Below, piece after piece: positions 43,595-52,702 of a DNA stretch of 60,432 nucleotides. The translations under genes and the position numbers were made by a program. How positions within the stretch are numbered: position 1 is the first letter of the stretch; each line of letters begins with the position of its first letter. This DNA comes from an uncultured Pseudomonadota bacterium (lineage in GTDB: Bacteria > Myxococcota_A > UBA796 > SXON01): contig CAIMSU010000065.1 of the NCBI GenBank assembly GCA_903844155.1, forward strand, positions 1 to 60,432, in the 5' to 3' direction. The notes beneath the pieces are model-generated. The model saw only the letters and a program-made list of their open reading frames with translations, had not been told where the DNA came from and did not search any database.

Positions 43595-45583
43595 CTATTT
43601 TCCGCCCACGCCTGGGACCAGGACCGGCCGTTCCATGCCGGCGATGGGGTCGTCGGTGCCTTCGAGGAAGGACGCTGAGATTTCGGGCGTGGCTGTCTGC
43701 GCGAGCGCCTGCCCGATGCTGCGGCACTCGCGCGGAGGCGCGCCCGGTCGCACGCACGCAACGCCTGCGCCCCAGGCCATCTCCTCGCCGAACGGCAGGC
43801 TTTTCAGGGCCTCGCCGAGGCAGGTGACGAACGCGTTGTCGTCGGCGGTGCCGTGGTGCTTGCGGTCGCGGCACAGGTCGGCGACGGCGGGGCCGATGGC
43901 GGCGCAGGTGTAGCAGGGAGCGTTGTCCGGGGCTCGGTCCGCCGAGCTGGTGTTCAGCACGTCCAGGAGATCGCGCCCGCGGGCGATGGCGCGTGCGACG
44001 GGCGTGGCGGCAGGAGGTCCGGGTTGCATCCCGGGCACCGGGGCGGCGCCACTGGATACGCCATAAAGGAGGTTGCAGGCGCGTCCCCGGCCGATCGCGG
44101 TGGCCACCGGGACCGGAAGCCTGTCGAGCAGGGCAGCGCCGAACGCCGGATGTTGCCAGCCGCCGACGGGGTCCGTGAGCGCCTGTGCAAAAGCCGCAGC
44201 CTCGATCACGTCGGTGGGCAGCGACCTTCCTGCGTAGGCCGCCGCCCGATACCCCCGCATCCGCTTCAAAGCGGCGTCCGTTCGTGGATCAGTGGAGGAT
44301 GCGCGCGCGAGGCGGTCGTCGGAGAGGCGTAGGAGCGCGCTGCCGACAAACCCGTCGTGGTTGACCGCGCGCGTGGCCCAGAGGTCGTCGAGGTCCGCGC
44401 GCGTCACCTTGAGCGCGGGCAGTGCCGCCGCCCACCCTGAAGCATTTGCCAGGAACATCCCCAGCACCGCCGCTCTCCCGACCCACCCGCGCAACCCCGT
44501 CCGCGAGCGCTCGGAAGCGCCCTCTGCGATTCCGAGCGCGGAACACGCGGTCAGGGCGGTCAAAAGCTGCATCCACGGCGCGTAGTACCGCATGTTCATC
44601 AAGGCGCCTTGCGGGCTCATCCTGGGGATCGGGAAGCCAGAGCTCGCGTACAGCAGGGCAAAGACAAGGGCGAAGGCGGGGAGTACGAAGCGGGACGGAC
44701 CGCGCCTGCGGTCGAGGAACGTCACCGTGAGCGCGAGGAGCGCCGACCCCAGCCACGCCGTCGTCGCCACGGTGTCATGGTTCAACGTCACGAACAGCCG
44801 CATCGCCGCTTGCTCGGGCTGCCAGAGCGGCGTCGCCCGCGTCCACGCCGCCGCGAGGCCGTCCGGGAGCAGGTTCGCGGTGATCCCAAGGTTGTACGTG
44901 CCAACGTCACCCCCCGCGGCCGGCAGCAGCAGGAGCGCGGCGCCAGCGGCGAGACCAACGAGGAGGCGGACCCGCGACGTCGCCCTCTCGCCCCACATCG
45001 CCCAGGGTACCAGGATCAACGGTGCAAAGAGCGTCGTCCGGCAGAACCAGAGCCCCACCCCCATCGAGAGGCCCGCCGTCGCCACCCGCCCACGCGCGAG
45101 CGCCCAGAGCGCGACGAAGACGAACAGCATGCTCTCGTTGTGGTTCCCCCAGAGCATCAGCGAGAGATCCGACATCCCCAGCGGCGGTAGGGCAAAAAGA
45201 AGGGCGAACGCCCAGCCTGCCTCGCGACCCGCCCACAGCCGCAGCGCAAGGAAGCCCGCCACCAGCGTCGCCGCCGTCCATAGCAGCGCCAGCGCCTTCC
45301 AGATGACGATGTGGTCGCCACCGAGCAGGAACATCGGCGCGACCAGCACGCTCTCGACCGTGCACCCGCCACAGAATTGCTTGTATTGCAACGCCAGCAG
45401 CTGGTCCCACAGCCCCGCGTGCAGGGCATACCACCCGACCGCCGCGTTGTAGTTGTCCTCCCAGTTCCAGTAACGCAGCGGATTCGCGAGGTAGCGGCTG
45501 GTGTCCAGGCCGGCGCGCAGCACCACGAGCGTCGCCAGGGCGATTCGCTCCAGCGTCGTGAGCTTCGGGACTGCGGCGGTCAT
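43595..45583 (-). CDS. Polytopic membrane protein, GT-C-like
   Basis: 662 residues from the ATG at 45583, overlapping the upstream gene's stop as ATGA. Around ten hydrophobic segments occupy the first 430 residues. The first loop has NWEDNYNAAVGWYALHAG, with an Asp-Asn pair just after the first membrane segment. The C-terminal 230 residues are soluble and contain Cys (CYTCAAIGPAVADLC, CVRPGAPPREC). The shape fits lipid-linked-sugar glycosyltransferases of the GT-C type, but no specific family is recognised. Works with, or duplicates in role, the DUF2079 protein upstream. Confidence 0.68.
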   Translation of the reverse strand: MTAAVPKLTTLERIALATLVVLRAGLDTSRYLANPLRYWNWEDNYNAAVGWYALHAGLWDQLLALQYKQFCGGCTVESVLVAPMFLLGGDHIVIWKALALLWTAATLVAGFLALRLWAGREAGWAFALLFALPPLGMSDLSLMLWGNHNESMLFVFVALWALARGRVATAGLSMGVGLWFCRTTLFAPLILVPWAMWGERATSRVRLLVGLAAGAALLLLPAAGGDVGTYNLGITANLLPDGLAAAWTRATPLWQPEQAAMRLFVTLNHDTVATTAWLGSALLALTVTFLDRRRGPSRFVLPAFALVFALLYASSGFPIPRMSPQGALMNMRYYAPWMQLLTALTACSALGIAEGASERSRTGLRGWVGRAAVLGMFLANASGWAAALPALKVTRADLDDLWATRAVNHDGFVGSALLRLSDDRLARASSTDPRTDAALKRMRGYRAAAYAGRSLPTDVIEAAAFAQALTDPVGGWQHPAFGAALLDRLPVPVATAIGRGRACNLLYGVSSGAAPVPGMQPGPPAATPVARAIARGRDLLDVLNTSSADRAPDNAPCYTCAAIGPAVADLCRDRKHHGTADDNAFVTCLGEALKSLPFGEEMAWGAGVACVRPGAPPRECRSIGQALAQTATPEISASFLEGTDDPIAGMERPVLVPGVGGK

Positions 45584-47034
45584 GGTCCGGCCCCGGTGGT
45601 GAGCGGCAGCACGACGACGTCGGCCACGCCCCGTCGCCACAAAGCGACGGATCCACGGGCATAGATCAGGCCGTAGTCTGGGGATGCGTCGTAGCGGCGG
45701 ATCATGTCGACCAGAGGCGCCTTTCCGGTCGCGCAGGGGAGGGCGGGGTCGACGAGGATGTACTCGTACAGCCCGGGCGGCTGATGGGTGAGGATGCCGA
45801 CGCGGACGCGGTCCGCGAGCCTCGCGACGAGGGTGTCCTGGGCGAGCACGCTGGCGTTTTGGGGGATCAAGGCGACGGCGTCGTCGACGGCGGCCTCGTC
45901 GGCGGTGCGGGCGCCGCTGGGGTCGGTGAGGAGCGACAGGGTCGTCGGGGGCGTGTCGGTGCGTCCGCCCGTCCCCAGGATCGCGAGATGGGAGCATAGA
46001 CAGCCGAGAAGCATGGCTCCGACCATGATGCCGTCTGCGCTCGTCTTCGCGGCGACGCGCGCGCGGATCCGCTCCGCCGCAAAGAGCGCTGCCGTCGATG
46101 TGATCGCGACCGCAGGCCCGCCGTAGTGGAACGTGGCGAGCGTGTGGTTCGGGTTGGCGCCGAGCAGGCGTTCGGCGAGGAAGGGGACGAGCGCCAGGCC
46201 GAGCGGGTCCGCGAGGGGGAGGAAGCCGGCGCTGGCGACGGTCGTGAGGATCAACTGGCGCTTGTCGGAGGAATCGAGCGCCACGGCTGCGTCCCGGACC
46301 GGGTTGACCCAGCCGCCTTCACGAAGGCGCGGCGCAAGCTCGAAAATGTGCCACTCTGCTCCCCGAAAGCCTGGGACGACCCAGTGGACGCAGACCACGG
46401 CGGTTACGGCGCCGACGGCCGCCAACACCAGGCCGGGCCCCCGAAAGCCCCGCGCGAACGCCAGCCACAGCCCGATGGCCGCGAGATAGAACCCGACGTC
46501 CTCCTTGCAGCAGAGCGCCAGGAACGCCCAGCCGCCCATCCAACGCCATCGCCCGCGCTCGCCGGCATCCACGAGCGCGACGAGCAGTGGCGCGACGAGC
46601 GTGGACGGGTGGACCGGGAACAGCACCGCGTACCAGGTTCCCGGATTGAGCAGCCAGATCGCGGCGATTCCGATGGCGACGAGCGGCGACGTGTGGCGCA
46701 GGGCCAGGCGGGTGAGGGGAACCAAGCCGAGGACCACCGCGGTCGTCTCTACCAGGATCTGCCCAATCGGCCCGATCAGCGCGACGAACGGCGCATCCAC
46801 GGCGACGATCGGCTGGAAATGGTCGCCGAGCCAATGCACGCCGTTGAGCAGCGACATCCGCTGGTCGGCCAGCGGGGAGCGGTGGCCGAGCGACCACGCG
46901 ATCTGGGTGAAGACGCCGAAATCATAGGCCGGGAGCTGGTTTGCGCGCCAGAGGAGGTGGAGGCGCAGGTTCCAGAACGCCCAGATGAGCGCGGCGAGCG
47001 CCAGGATGCACGCCCGGGCCCGCCCGCTGGTCAT
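45580..47034 (-). CDS. DUF2079 membrane protein
   Basis: 484 residues. The N-terminal region YDFGVFTQIAWSLGHRSPLA and GDHFQPIVAVDAP is the recognised DUF2079 signature, which lies in the first outer loop of these GT-C-like proteins. About nine membrane segments follow, then a soluble C-terminal domain (VLAQDTLVARLADRVRVGIL, YILVDPALPC). Coupled to the next gene by an ATGA overlap, so the two are likely partners in an envelope glycan or lipid-linked sugar step. The enzyme activity of the family is not proven. Confidence 0.8.
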   Translation of the reverse strand: MTSGRARACILALAALIWAFWNLRLHLLWRANQLPAYDFGVFTQIAWSLGHRSPLADQRMSLLNGVHWLGDHFQPIVAVDAPFVALIGPIGQILVETTAVVLGLVPLTRLALRHTSPLVAIGIAAIWLLNPGTWYAVLFPVHPSTLVAPLLVALVDAGERGRWRWMGGWAFLALCCKEDVGFYLAAIGLWLAFARGFRGPGLVLAAVGAVTAVVCVHWVVPGFRGAEWHIFELAPRLREGGWVNPVRDAAVALDSSDKRQLILTTVASAGFLPLADPLGLALVPFLAERLLGANPNHTLATFHYGGPAVAITSTAALFAAERIRARVAAKTSADGIMVGAMLLGCLCSHLAILGTGGRTDTPPTTLSLLTDPSGARTADEAAVDDAVALIPQNASVLAQDTLVARLADRVRVGILTHQPPGLYEYILVDPALPCATGKAPLVDMIRRYDASPDYGLIYARGSVALWRRGVADVVVLPLTTGAGP

Positions 47035-47053
47035 TCCGGCCGTTGTTCCCTCG

Positions 47054-47362
47054 TCAGTGCTGCTGCGCGATCGCGTTCAGGACCGACAACCCGCCGAAGA
47101 AGACCAGCAGGATCCCGAAGAGGATGCCGGGCAGCACGTTCAGGACGATGCCGACGATCCCGAGCATCCGATTCTGGCCAGCGCCCTTCGCCGCCCCGAC
47201 GATGCCAAGCACCGTGCCGATCAGCCAGACGGGGAAGGCCAACCAGCCCACGCACATGAAGCTACCGCAGCAGTAGATCGCTACGCCGCCCACCGCGCAG
47301 CCGATGGATGCGATTGCGAGCGGGTCAGTGGGGGGTGGTGTGTCAGGGAACTGGTTTTCCAA
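47054..47362 (-). CDS. Small membrane protein (DUF4190-like pattern)
   Basis: 102 residues from a TTG at 47362, chosen for the GGAG six bases upstream; a TTG six codons earlier is possible. After a Pro-rich start come two or three hydrophobic segments (IASIGCAVGGVAIYCCGSFM, LAFPVWLIGTVLGIVGAAKG, LGIVGIVLNVLPGILFGIL). The repeated GxVxGIVG pattern is common in small two-helix membrane proteins of unknown function. It ends 19 nt from the DUF2079 start. Confidence 0.6.
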   Translation of the reverse strand: MENQFPDTPPPTDPLAIASIGCAVGGVAIYCCGSFMCVGWLAFPVWLIGTVLGIVGAAKGAGQNRMLGIVGIVLNVLPGILFGILLVFFGGLSVLNAIAQQH

Positions 47363-47401
47363 GCGGGGCTCCGGGGGCAACGTGGCGTAAGCCGTCCGCC
47401 A

Positions 47402-47869
47402 TCAGGGAGCGACGGGCCAGCGGCATCGGACCGGGTCACGCGTGCGGACCACCAACCCCACGCGCTCAGCGATCCCGGGGAGCCGTGGCCGGAGGATCGC
47501 AACGGGCTCCAGGCTCGCGCGTCCGGAGGCGTCGGCCTCGCCGGGCTGGGTTCCGGCGTCGAAGCGGATCGCCAGCCAGACCGGGAGGAACAGGTAACCG
47601 CGCGCGTCGCAGGCGCTGCACGAGTAGAACGTGGCGGCCGGCGCGCGGCGTCCGCTCCCGACCGGTGCGAGCGGCACCACCCTCGTTTCGGCCTCGGGCC
47701 AGCCTGCCCCGTCGCAGGTTGGACATCGGCGGGTGGCCCCCTCCGTCAGCAGCTCGATCCGGTCGCCCGCGCTCAGCGCGCGATCACCGAGCGCCCATGC
47801 CTTCTTGTTGGCCTCGTAGCGCAAGGGCTCGCCGGGGAGGGCGGCGGCGATCCAGACTTCGACGCTCAT
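47402..47869 (-). CDS. Small protein with paired CxxC zinc-ribbon-like motifs
   Basis: 155 residues from the ATG at 47869. Two Cys pairs are visible: CPTCDGAGWPE and CSACDARGY, spaced about 35 residues apart, like half of a DnaJ-type CxxCxGxG zinc ribbon. The N-terminus (MSVEVWIAAALPGEPLRYEA) is soluble and beta-rich. No signal peptide. It could bind zinc and a partner protein; no precise function recognised. Upstream neighbour on the same strand is absent, so it has its own promoter in 47870-48094. Confidence 0.6.
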   Translation of the reverse strand: MSVEVWIAAALPGEPLRYEANKKAWALGDRALSAGDRIELLTEGATRRCPTCDGAGWPEAETRVVPLAPVGSGRRAPAATFYSCSACDARGYLFLPVWLAIRFDAGTQPGEADASGRASLEPVAILRPRLPGIAERVGLVVRTRDPVRCRWPVAP

Positions 47870-48094
47870 GGGTGGGCCTGACGGTGTGGAGCGTGGTGCA
47901 TCCGGGCAGTGTATTCTCAAGTCTGGCACGAGGTGGCAGGTTGGCGCGCGAACCGCTTTTTCGGAGGGTTGACGTCCCCGCTCTCCCACCTGAACGCCGA
48001 CCGCGGTGAACTTCGCGGTCTGGTGATGCCGGCCGGTGCGCGAACCGCCTCCGCCGCCCGTCCTTGATACCCGCGCCGTCTCCTCGAGCGCCCC
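47870..48094. promoter_or_regulatory. Divergent intergenic region, promoter not resolved
   Basis: 225 nt between divergent starts. It holds a small hairpin ACCGCG-N8-CGCGGT near 47999-48018. I see no convincing sigma-70 -35/-10 pair. Confidence 0.3.
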
Positions 48095-51000
48095 ATGTTG
48101 TTCCTCGCCCTCGTCGCCCCGCACCTCGCCCTCGCCGCGCCAGCCTACATCCGGTTTCCGGATATTCATGGCGACACGGTTGTTTTTGCCGCAGGCGGTG
48201 ACCTGTGGACCGCGAACGTCGTCGGCGGAGCGCCCGCTCGCAGGTTGACCGCGGCCGACGGCACCGAGCGCTACCCGCGCTTCTCGCCCGACGGCGCGAC
48301 CATCGCGTACACGGGCGAATACGACGGGAACAGTGACGTTTTCGTCATTCCCGCCACGGGTGGCGAGCCCCGCCGCCTCACGTACGGCGCCGACGATGAC
48401 ATCGTCCTCGGCTGGTCGCCCGATGGCACGCAGGTCTACTTCCGGAGCCGTCGGACGGACCCGAACACCTCGTGGCGCATCTACAGCGTGCCAGTCGCCG
48501 CGGGCGGGGTGACTGCGGGCGCAGAACCTACTGAATTGCCGCTCGGTTGGGCGGGCTGGCTGGACGTCGACCCGGACAGCGGCAAGTACGCCTTCACGCG
48601 GACCGGCTTCGAGTCGCGCACGTGGAAGCGCTACCGGGGCGGCACGGCCGACGACATCTGGGCCGGCGACCCGAAGCAGGGCACCTACGCTCGGTTGACG
48701 ACGTTCGAGGGCGCCGACTCCTACCCGATGTGGAACGGCGGAAAAATCTACTTCCTCTCGGACGAAGGCGGGACCGGCAAGCTCTTCCGCATGGACGCCG
48801 ACGGGAAGAATCGCACGCCGCTGACCACCAACACGGACTGGGACATCCGGTGGCCGGCGATGGGGCCGGGTGGGAGGATTGTCTACGGACTTGGCGGCGA
48901 TCTCTGGGAGTACGATATTCCGGCAGACGGCTCGATAGGACAATCGAAGAAGCTCGACATCAATGTCCCAAGCGAAGCTGTCCTCACTCGCGAGGTGTTC
49001 CGGGAGGCGGCGTCGGCGCTTGAGTGGTGGGACCTCTCGCCGGACGGGGACCGGGTGCTCGTGGAGTCGCGCGGGGAATTGTGGAGCGTGCCCGCCAAGG
49101 AAGGCGTGTCGCTGCCAATCACACACGACAGCGCTGCTCGCGAGCGGTTCGGCACGTTCTCGGCTGACGGCAAGTCGGTCCTCTACATCACGGATGTGAC
49201 ACACGAGGAGGCGATCGCGCGCCGGGACGCGTACGGGCGCGGTGACGAGAAGACCGTCGTTCCCGCTGGAGCCACGGGATGGCACTTTGCACCGGTCGAA
49301 TCGGGCGACGGCAAGTGGGTCGCATACTCGGATCAGACACAGACACTCTACGTCGCGCCGGCCGGCGGCGGTCCCGGGAAGGCGATCGACCGGTCGACGC
49401 AGGCGGAGATCCGGGACTACGCGTGGTCCAAAGACGGGCGTTGGCTCGCGTATTCCAAGCTGGACGGGCGAGGGTACTCCGCCGTGTACGTCTATGACAG
49501 TCATGACGCCAGCGTGCACCAGGTCACACCCTCCACGCTCGTCGCCTACGGACCTGCCTGGGATCCCGATGGCCGCTACCTTTACGTGATGGGCGACAAT
49601 CACGTGGACCCGCTGCTCAGCGCACGCGACTTTGACTACGTCGCCATCAACGCGACCTTGCCCTATGCAATCCTCCTCCGCGCCGATGTCAAGAACCCCT
49701 TCGTCCCCGCGGATGGCCTGCCGGACGACGGATCCGACAATGACGAGAAGGACGCGACGGCGGGCAAAAAGGGCGCGAAAGCGGCTGATAAGAAGGGCGC
49801 GAAGAAGGCAGAGAAGGATGGCAAGGACGATGGTGACACGGACGACAAGAAGCCGAAGCCCTTTGAGATCACCTTCGACGGCATGGCCGATCGCATGGCG
49901 CCGTTCCCCGTCCAGGCCGCGATCTACGGCGATCTCTCTGCCAATTCGGAGGGTGTCTATTACTTGAGCAGCCCGATCCAGGGGATGGCCGACTCCCCCG
50001 ACAGCGAGGACGACGCTCCCCAGTGCAAATCCAGCTTGATCCGCTTTGACCTTGCAAAGCGTAAGCCGGAGACGTTCCTGTCGGGGATCGGTGACTACCG
50101 CCTCGCTGGCAAGGGCGAGAAGGTCGCTGTGTTGACAGCCCCGGGCGCCATCAGTGTGCTGGACGCGGGCGCTGTGCCCGCCGCGCCTCCCGGGCCAGAT
50201 GCCGCCGTGAACCTGGAAGACGTCGTGATCCGCCTCGATCCCCGCGAGGAGTGGACGCAGATCTACTACGAGGCCTGGCGCAACATGCGCGACTTCCACT
50301 GGGATCCGAAGATGGCCGGTGTGGACTGGCAAAAGATGCGCGATCAGTACGCGAAGCTGTTGCCCCGGCTGACCAGCCGCGCGGAGCTGACCGATCTGTT
50401 GGGCGAGCTCATCGGTGAGTTGGCCAACTCACATACGTACGTCGGCGGCGGGGACCCGGGGAAGGGGCCCGATCTCTACCCGACCGGGAACCTCGGCGCG
50501 GACTTCACCCGCGATGGGACGGCCTTCAAGATCACCCGCATCTACCACGGGGATCCCGCGGACAACGACGTCAACCCCTTGCTCGTGCCGGGTGTCGGCG
50601 TGCAGGAAGGCGACTTCATCCTTCAGATCGACCATCAGACCCCCGCGGCCGACAAGCCGATCGAGGCCGCGCTCGCCTGGAAGGCCGGGACACGCGTGGT
50701 TTTGACGGTCAACAGCAAGAACTCGACGACCGGCGCGCGCGACGTGATCGTCACCCCGCGCGGCGACGATCACTCGCTCCGCTACCACGACTGGGTGCGC
50801 AAGAACCGCGAGTACGTCGCCGATAAGTCGGGCGGAAAGCTCGGCTATATCCACATCCCGGACATGGGCGTCGGCGGGCTCATCGCCTTTGACACCTGGT
50901 TCGCCCCGCAGTTGGACAAACAGGGGCTGGTGATTGACTGTCGTTGGAACCGCGGCGGCTTCGTCAGCCAACTTCTGATCGAGCGGTTGGAGCGGAAATT

Positions 51001-51454
51001 GGTTGGCTTTGACCGCGCGCGCAACGGCGGTACCGACACCTATCCATCGCACGTCCTCAACGGGCAGCTCGTGGTCCTCACCAACCAGTTCGCCGGGTCT
51101 GACGGCGATATCTTCCCCTACAGCGTCCAGCGCCTGGGGCTCGCGCCCGTCATCGGCGAGCGCTCCTGGGGCGGCGTTGTCGGCATTCGCGGCGACAAGC
51201 CCATGGTAGACGGCGGGTATCTGACACAGCCTGAGTATGCCAACTGGTGGCCAGGGACGGGCTGGGCCGTCGAGAACCACGGCGTCGACCCGGACATGGT
51301 CGTCGAGAACATGCCACAGGACGTCGCGGCCGGCCGCGACCCGCAGCTTGACGCGGCGATCGCGCAGCTCCAGAAGGAGGTCCTCGCCAAGCCACCGGTG
51401 AAGCCTGATTTTGGGCCGGAGCCCAAAAAGACCCGCCAGGACTTTGAGAAGTAG
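48095..51454 (+). CDS. Tricorn-like S41 protease with propeller and PDZ domains
   Basis: 1119 residues. Signal peptide (MLFLALVAPHLALAAP), then two propeller-like blocks (about 20-540: FPDIHGDTVVFAAGGDLWTA, YPRFSPDGATIAYTG, WSKDGRWLAYS), a Lys/Asp-rich insert at about 552-590, a helical bundle (EEWTQIYYEAWRNMRDFHWD), PDZ and the S41 core. His780 (NSHTYV) and Ser1002 (FAGSDGDIFPY) are the expected catalytic pair, and HGVDPDMVVENMP is the tricorn C-terminal motif. Tricorn proteases cut peptides to short products; this one would act in the periplasm. Full length for the family. Confidence 0.92.
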   Translation: MLFLALVAPHLALAAPAYIRFPDIHGDTVVFAAGGDLWTANVVGGAPARRLTAADGTERYPRFSPDGATIAYTGEYDGNSDVFVIPATGGEPRRLTYGADDDIVLGWSPDGTQVYFRSRRTDPNTSWRIYSVPVAAGGVTAGAEPTELPLGWAGWLDVDPDSGKYAFTRTGFESRTWKRYRGGTADDIWAGDPKQGTYARLTTFEGADSYPMWNGGKIYFLSDEGGTGKLFRMDADGKNRTPLTTNTDWDIRWPAMGPGGRIVYGLGGDLWEYDIPADGSIGQSKKLDINVPSEAVLTREVFREAASALEWWDLSPDGDRVLVESRGELWSVPAKEGVSLPITHDSAARERFGTFSADGKSVLYITDVTHEEAIARRDAYGRGDEKTVVPAGATGWHFAPVESGDGKWVAYSDQTQTLYVAPAGGGPGKAIDRSTQAEIRDYAWSKDGRWLAYSKLDGRGYSAVYVYDSHDASVHQVTPSTLVAYGPAWDPDGRYLYVMGDNHVDPLLSARDFDYVAINATLPYAILLRADVKNPFVPADGLPDDGSDNDEKDATAGKKGAKAADKKGAKKAEKDGKDDGDTDDKKPKPFEITFDGMADRMAPFPVQAAIYGDLSANSEGVYYLSSPIQGMADSPDSEDDAPQCKSSLIRFDLAKRKPETFLSGIGDYRLAGKGEKVAVLTAPGAISVLDAGAVPAAPPGPDAAVNLEDVVIRLDPREEWTQIYYEAWRNMRDFHWDPKMAGVDWQKMRDQYAKLLPRLTSRAELTDLLGELIGELANSHTYVGGGDPGKGPDLYPTGNLGADFTRDGTAFKITRIYHGDPADNDVNPLLVPGVGVQEGDFILQIDHQTPAADKPIEAALAWKAGTRVVLTVNSKNSTTGARDVIVTPRGDDHSLRYHDWVRKNREYVADKSGGKLGYIHIPDMGVGGLIAFDTWFAPQLDKQGLVIDCRWNRGGFVSQLLIERLERKLVGFDRARNGGTDTYPSHVLNGQLVVLTNQFAGSDGDIFPYSVQRLGLAPVIGERSWGGVVGIRGDKPMVDGGYLTQPEYANWWPGTGWAVENHGVDPDMVVENMPQDVAAGRDPQLDAAIAQLQKEVLAKPPVKPDFGPEPKKTRQDFEK

Positions 51455-51457
51455 CTA

Positions 51458-51533
51458 CCACAACTGCGGAGACCACTTCTGGTAGATCCCCCGCGTGACG
51501 GGCATGTACCACAAATGGTCTCCGCAGTTGTGG
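51458..51533. repeat. Perfect 18-bp inverted repeat with 40-nt loop
   Basis: CCACAACTGCGGAGACCA (51458-51475) is repeated inverted at 51516-51533. It begins 4 nt after the protease stop and ends 13 nt before the 3' end of a convergent gene. It may be a bidirectional terminator or a mobile-element scar. A nested CTACCA...TGGTAG repeat overlaps the left arm. No T-run. Confidence 0.75.
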
Positions 51534-51545
51534 GAGGTTGGGAGG

Positions 51546-52085
51546 TCAGGGGAGGTGTGCGGTCAGGCCCAGGCGGATGTCGAGGGTGGGTTCGAGGCCG
51601 CCGATGGTCATCACGCCGACGTCGGGGGCGAGGTAGACGTCGACGGCGTCGGGCACGACCGGCCAGGCGAGATCGGCGCCGGCCTGAGCCCAGAGGCCGA
51701 CGGTGTGCAGGCCGAGGGCGTTCGGAGCGAGGAGTGGCTGCACATTCGCATGGAAGTAGGCGGCGTTCATGCCGACGTCCGCGAAGGCTGCGCCGGCGTC
51801 GACGTGCGGGACCAGCCGGAATCGGCCCAGCGCGAGTGTGTGTCGGACGCCAAAGCCGGTCTGAGTGAACCGGACGTCGCCAGCGAAGGTCGTAGGCGGG
51901 GGCTCGTAATACAAGTACGGCCCGTTGTGCGCCGAGAGTTGGAGGACGGCGTAGAAGCCGTTGTCGCCGCGCGTCGCCCCGGCCTCCACGCGAGTCACCC
52001 AGTCGTTGGTGACGTCCGGGTGGAGCAACGGAAAGTCCTGCCACCCGTACGACAGCGAGGCGTAGAGCGCGGTTGTCAGAACCAT
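51546..52085 (-). CDS. Secreted barrel-like protein
   Basis: 179 residues from the ATG at 52085, overlapping the previous stop by 10 nt. A short signal-like start (MVLTTALYASLSYG) is followed by alternating beta strands with many aromatic residues (NGFYAVLQLSAHNGPYLYYE, FTQTGFGVRHTLAL, AGADLAWPVVPDAVDVYLAP), the pattern of a small outer-membrane barrel. Last gene of a three-gene set (53340 to 51546) of similar proteins. The signal peptide is weak, so location is uncertain. Confidence 0.55.
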   Translation of the reverse strand: MVLTTALYASLSYGWQDFPLLHPDVTNDWVTRVEAGATRGDNGFYAVLQLSAHNGPYLYYEPPPTTFAGDVRFTQTGFGVRHTLALGRFRLVPHVDAGAAFADVGMNAAYFHANVQPLLAPNALGLHTVGLWAQAGADLAWPVVPDAVDVYLAPDVGVMTIGGLEPTLDIRLGLTAHLP

Positions 52086-52702
52086 CGCATGTACTCCACG
52101 CCGATGGAGAGCGTGTTCTTGCTCTCCAGCGTGCCCCCGTTGATCGCCTCGATGTACCGGATCTGCTCGTACCGCACGCGGACCCCGTTCTGGCCGCTCC
52201 TGGCGTCCCAAAACAGGCCGCCGACCGGCCCGGGGTGCCACTGGATCGCGGTGGAGACGTAGTCGGGGTCGGTCTCCGCGACCTGGAGCGCGTTGAAGTC
52301 ATCGACCGTGTGGACGAGGGTCAGCCCAGCGAAGGCGCCGAACGCGAACGTCCATGCGTCGGTGCGGTAGGAGAGGGCGCGGATGCGCATCACTCCCTGA
52401 AGTTCGGCGTCGATCAGGGAGATGTCGGGGGTGCAGTCGCACTGACTCAGCGCGTGCCAGGCGGGGAAGTTCACCTTCCAGTCGGGGTCGACGCTGCTCC
52501 CCGACGTCCCGAGGATCGGGAAATACACACCGACAAAGCTGGCTTCCAGCCAGGGTCGTGGGGCGACGGCAACGGTGAGCCGTGCCCCGTAGCGATGCAG
52601 GAACGGGTCGTTGAAGACGGACTCGACGCCGCCGGAGACGTTGAAATGAACGTGAGACGGGTCCGCCACGAGCGCAGTGGGCAGAGGCAGGTCGGGGATC
52701 AC
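52076..52702 (-). CDS. Barrel-like protein, second of three
   Basis: 208 residues from the GTG at 52702, which overlaps the previous stop as GTGA. The start MIPDLPLPTALVADPSHVHF could be a weak signal peptide. Beta strands alternate through the rest (LTVAVAPRPWLEASFVGVYF, WTFAFGAFAGLTLVHTVDDF, GVRVRYEQIRYIEAINGG), and it ends with aromatic residues in MRWF, a C-terminal Phe as favoured by the BAM machinery for outer-membrane barrels. Likely to work with the genes on both sides. Confidence 0.55.
   Translation of the reverse strand: MIPDLPLPTALVADPSHVHFNVSGGVESVFNDPFLHRYGARLTVAVAPRPWLEASFVGVYFPILGTSGSSVDPDWKVNFPAWHALSQCDCTPDISLIDAELQGVMRIRALSYRTDAWTFAFGAFAGLTLVHTVDDFNALQVAETDPDYVSTAIQWHPGPVGGLFWDARSGQNGVRVRYEQIRYIEAINGGTLESKNTLSIGVEYMRWF

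Noticed and set aside
47924-47938. A TGGCACG...GGCA sequence resembling a sigma-54 promoter
   Set aside because: The GG and GC elements are one base too close and the -12 element differs from TTGC.
47402-50332. A 976-codon minus-strand open frame covering part of the tricorn-like gene
   Set aside because: Only its last 155 codons (47402-47869) have protein-like composition and a good start; the rest is opposite the protease gene.
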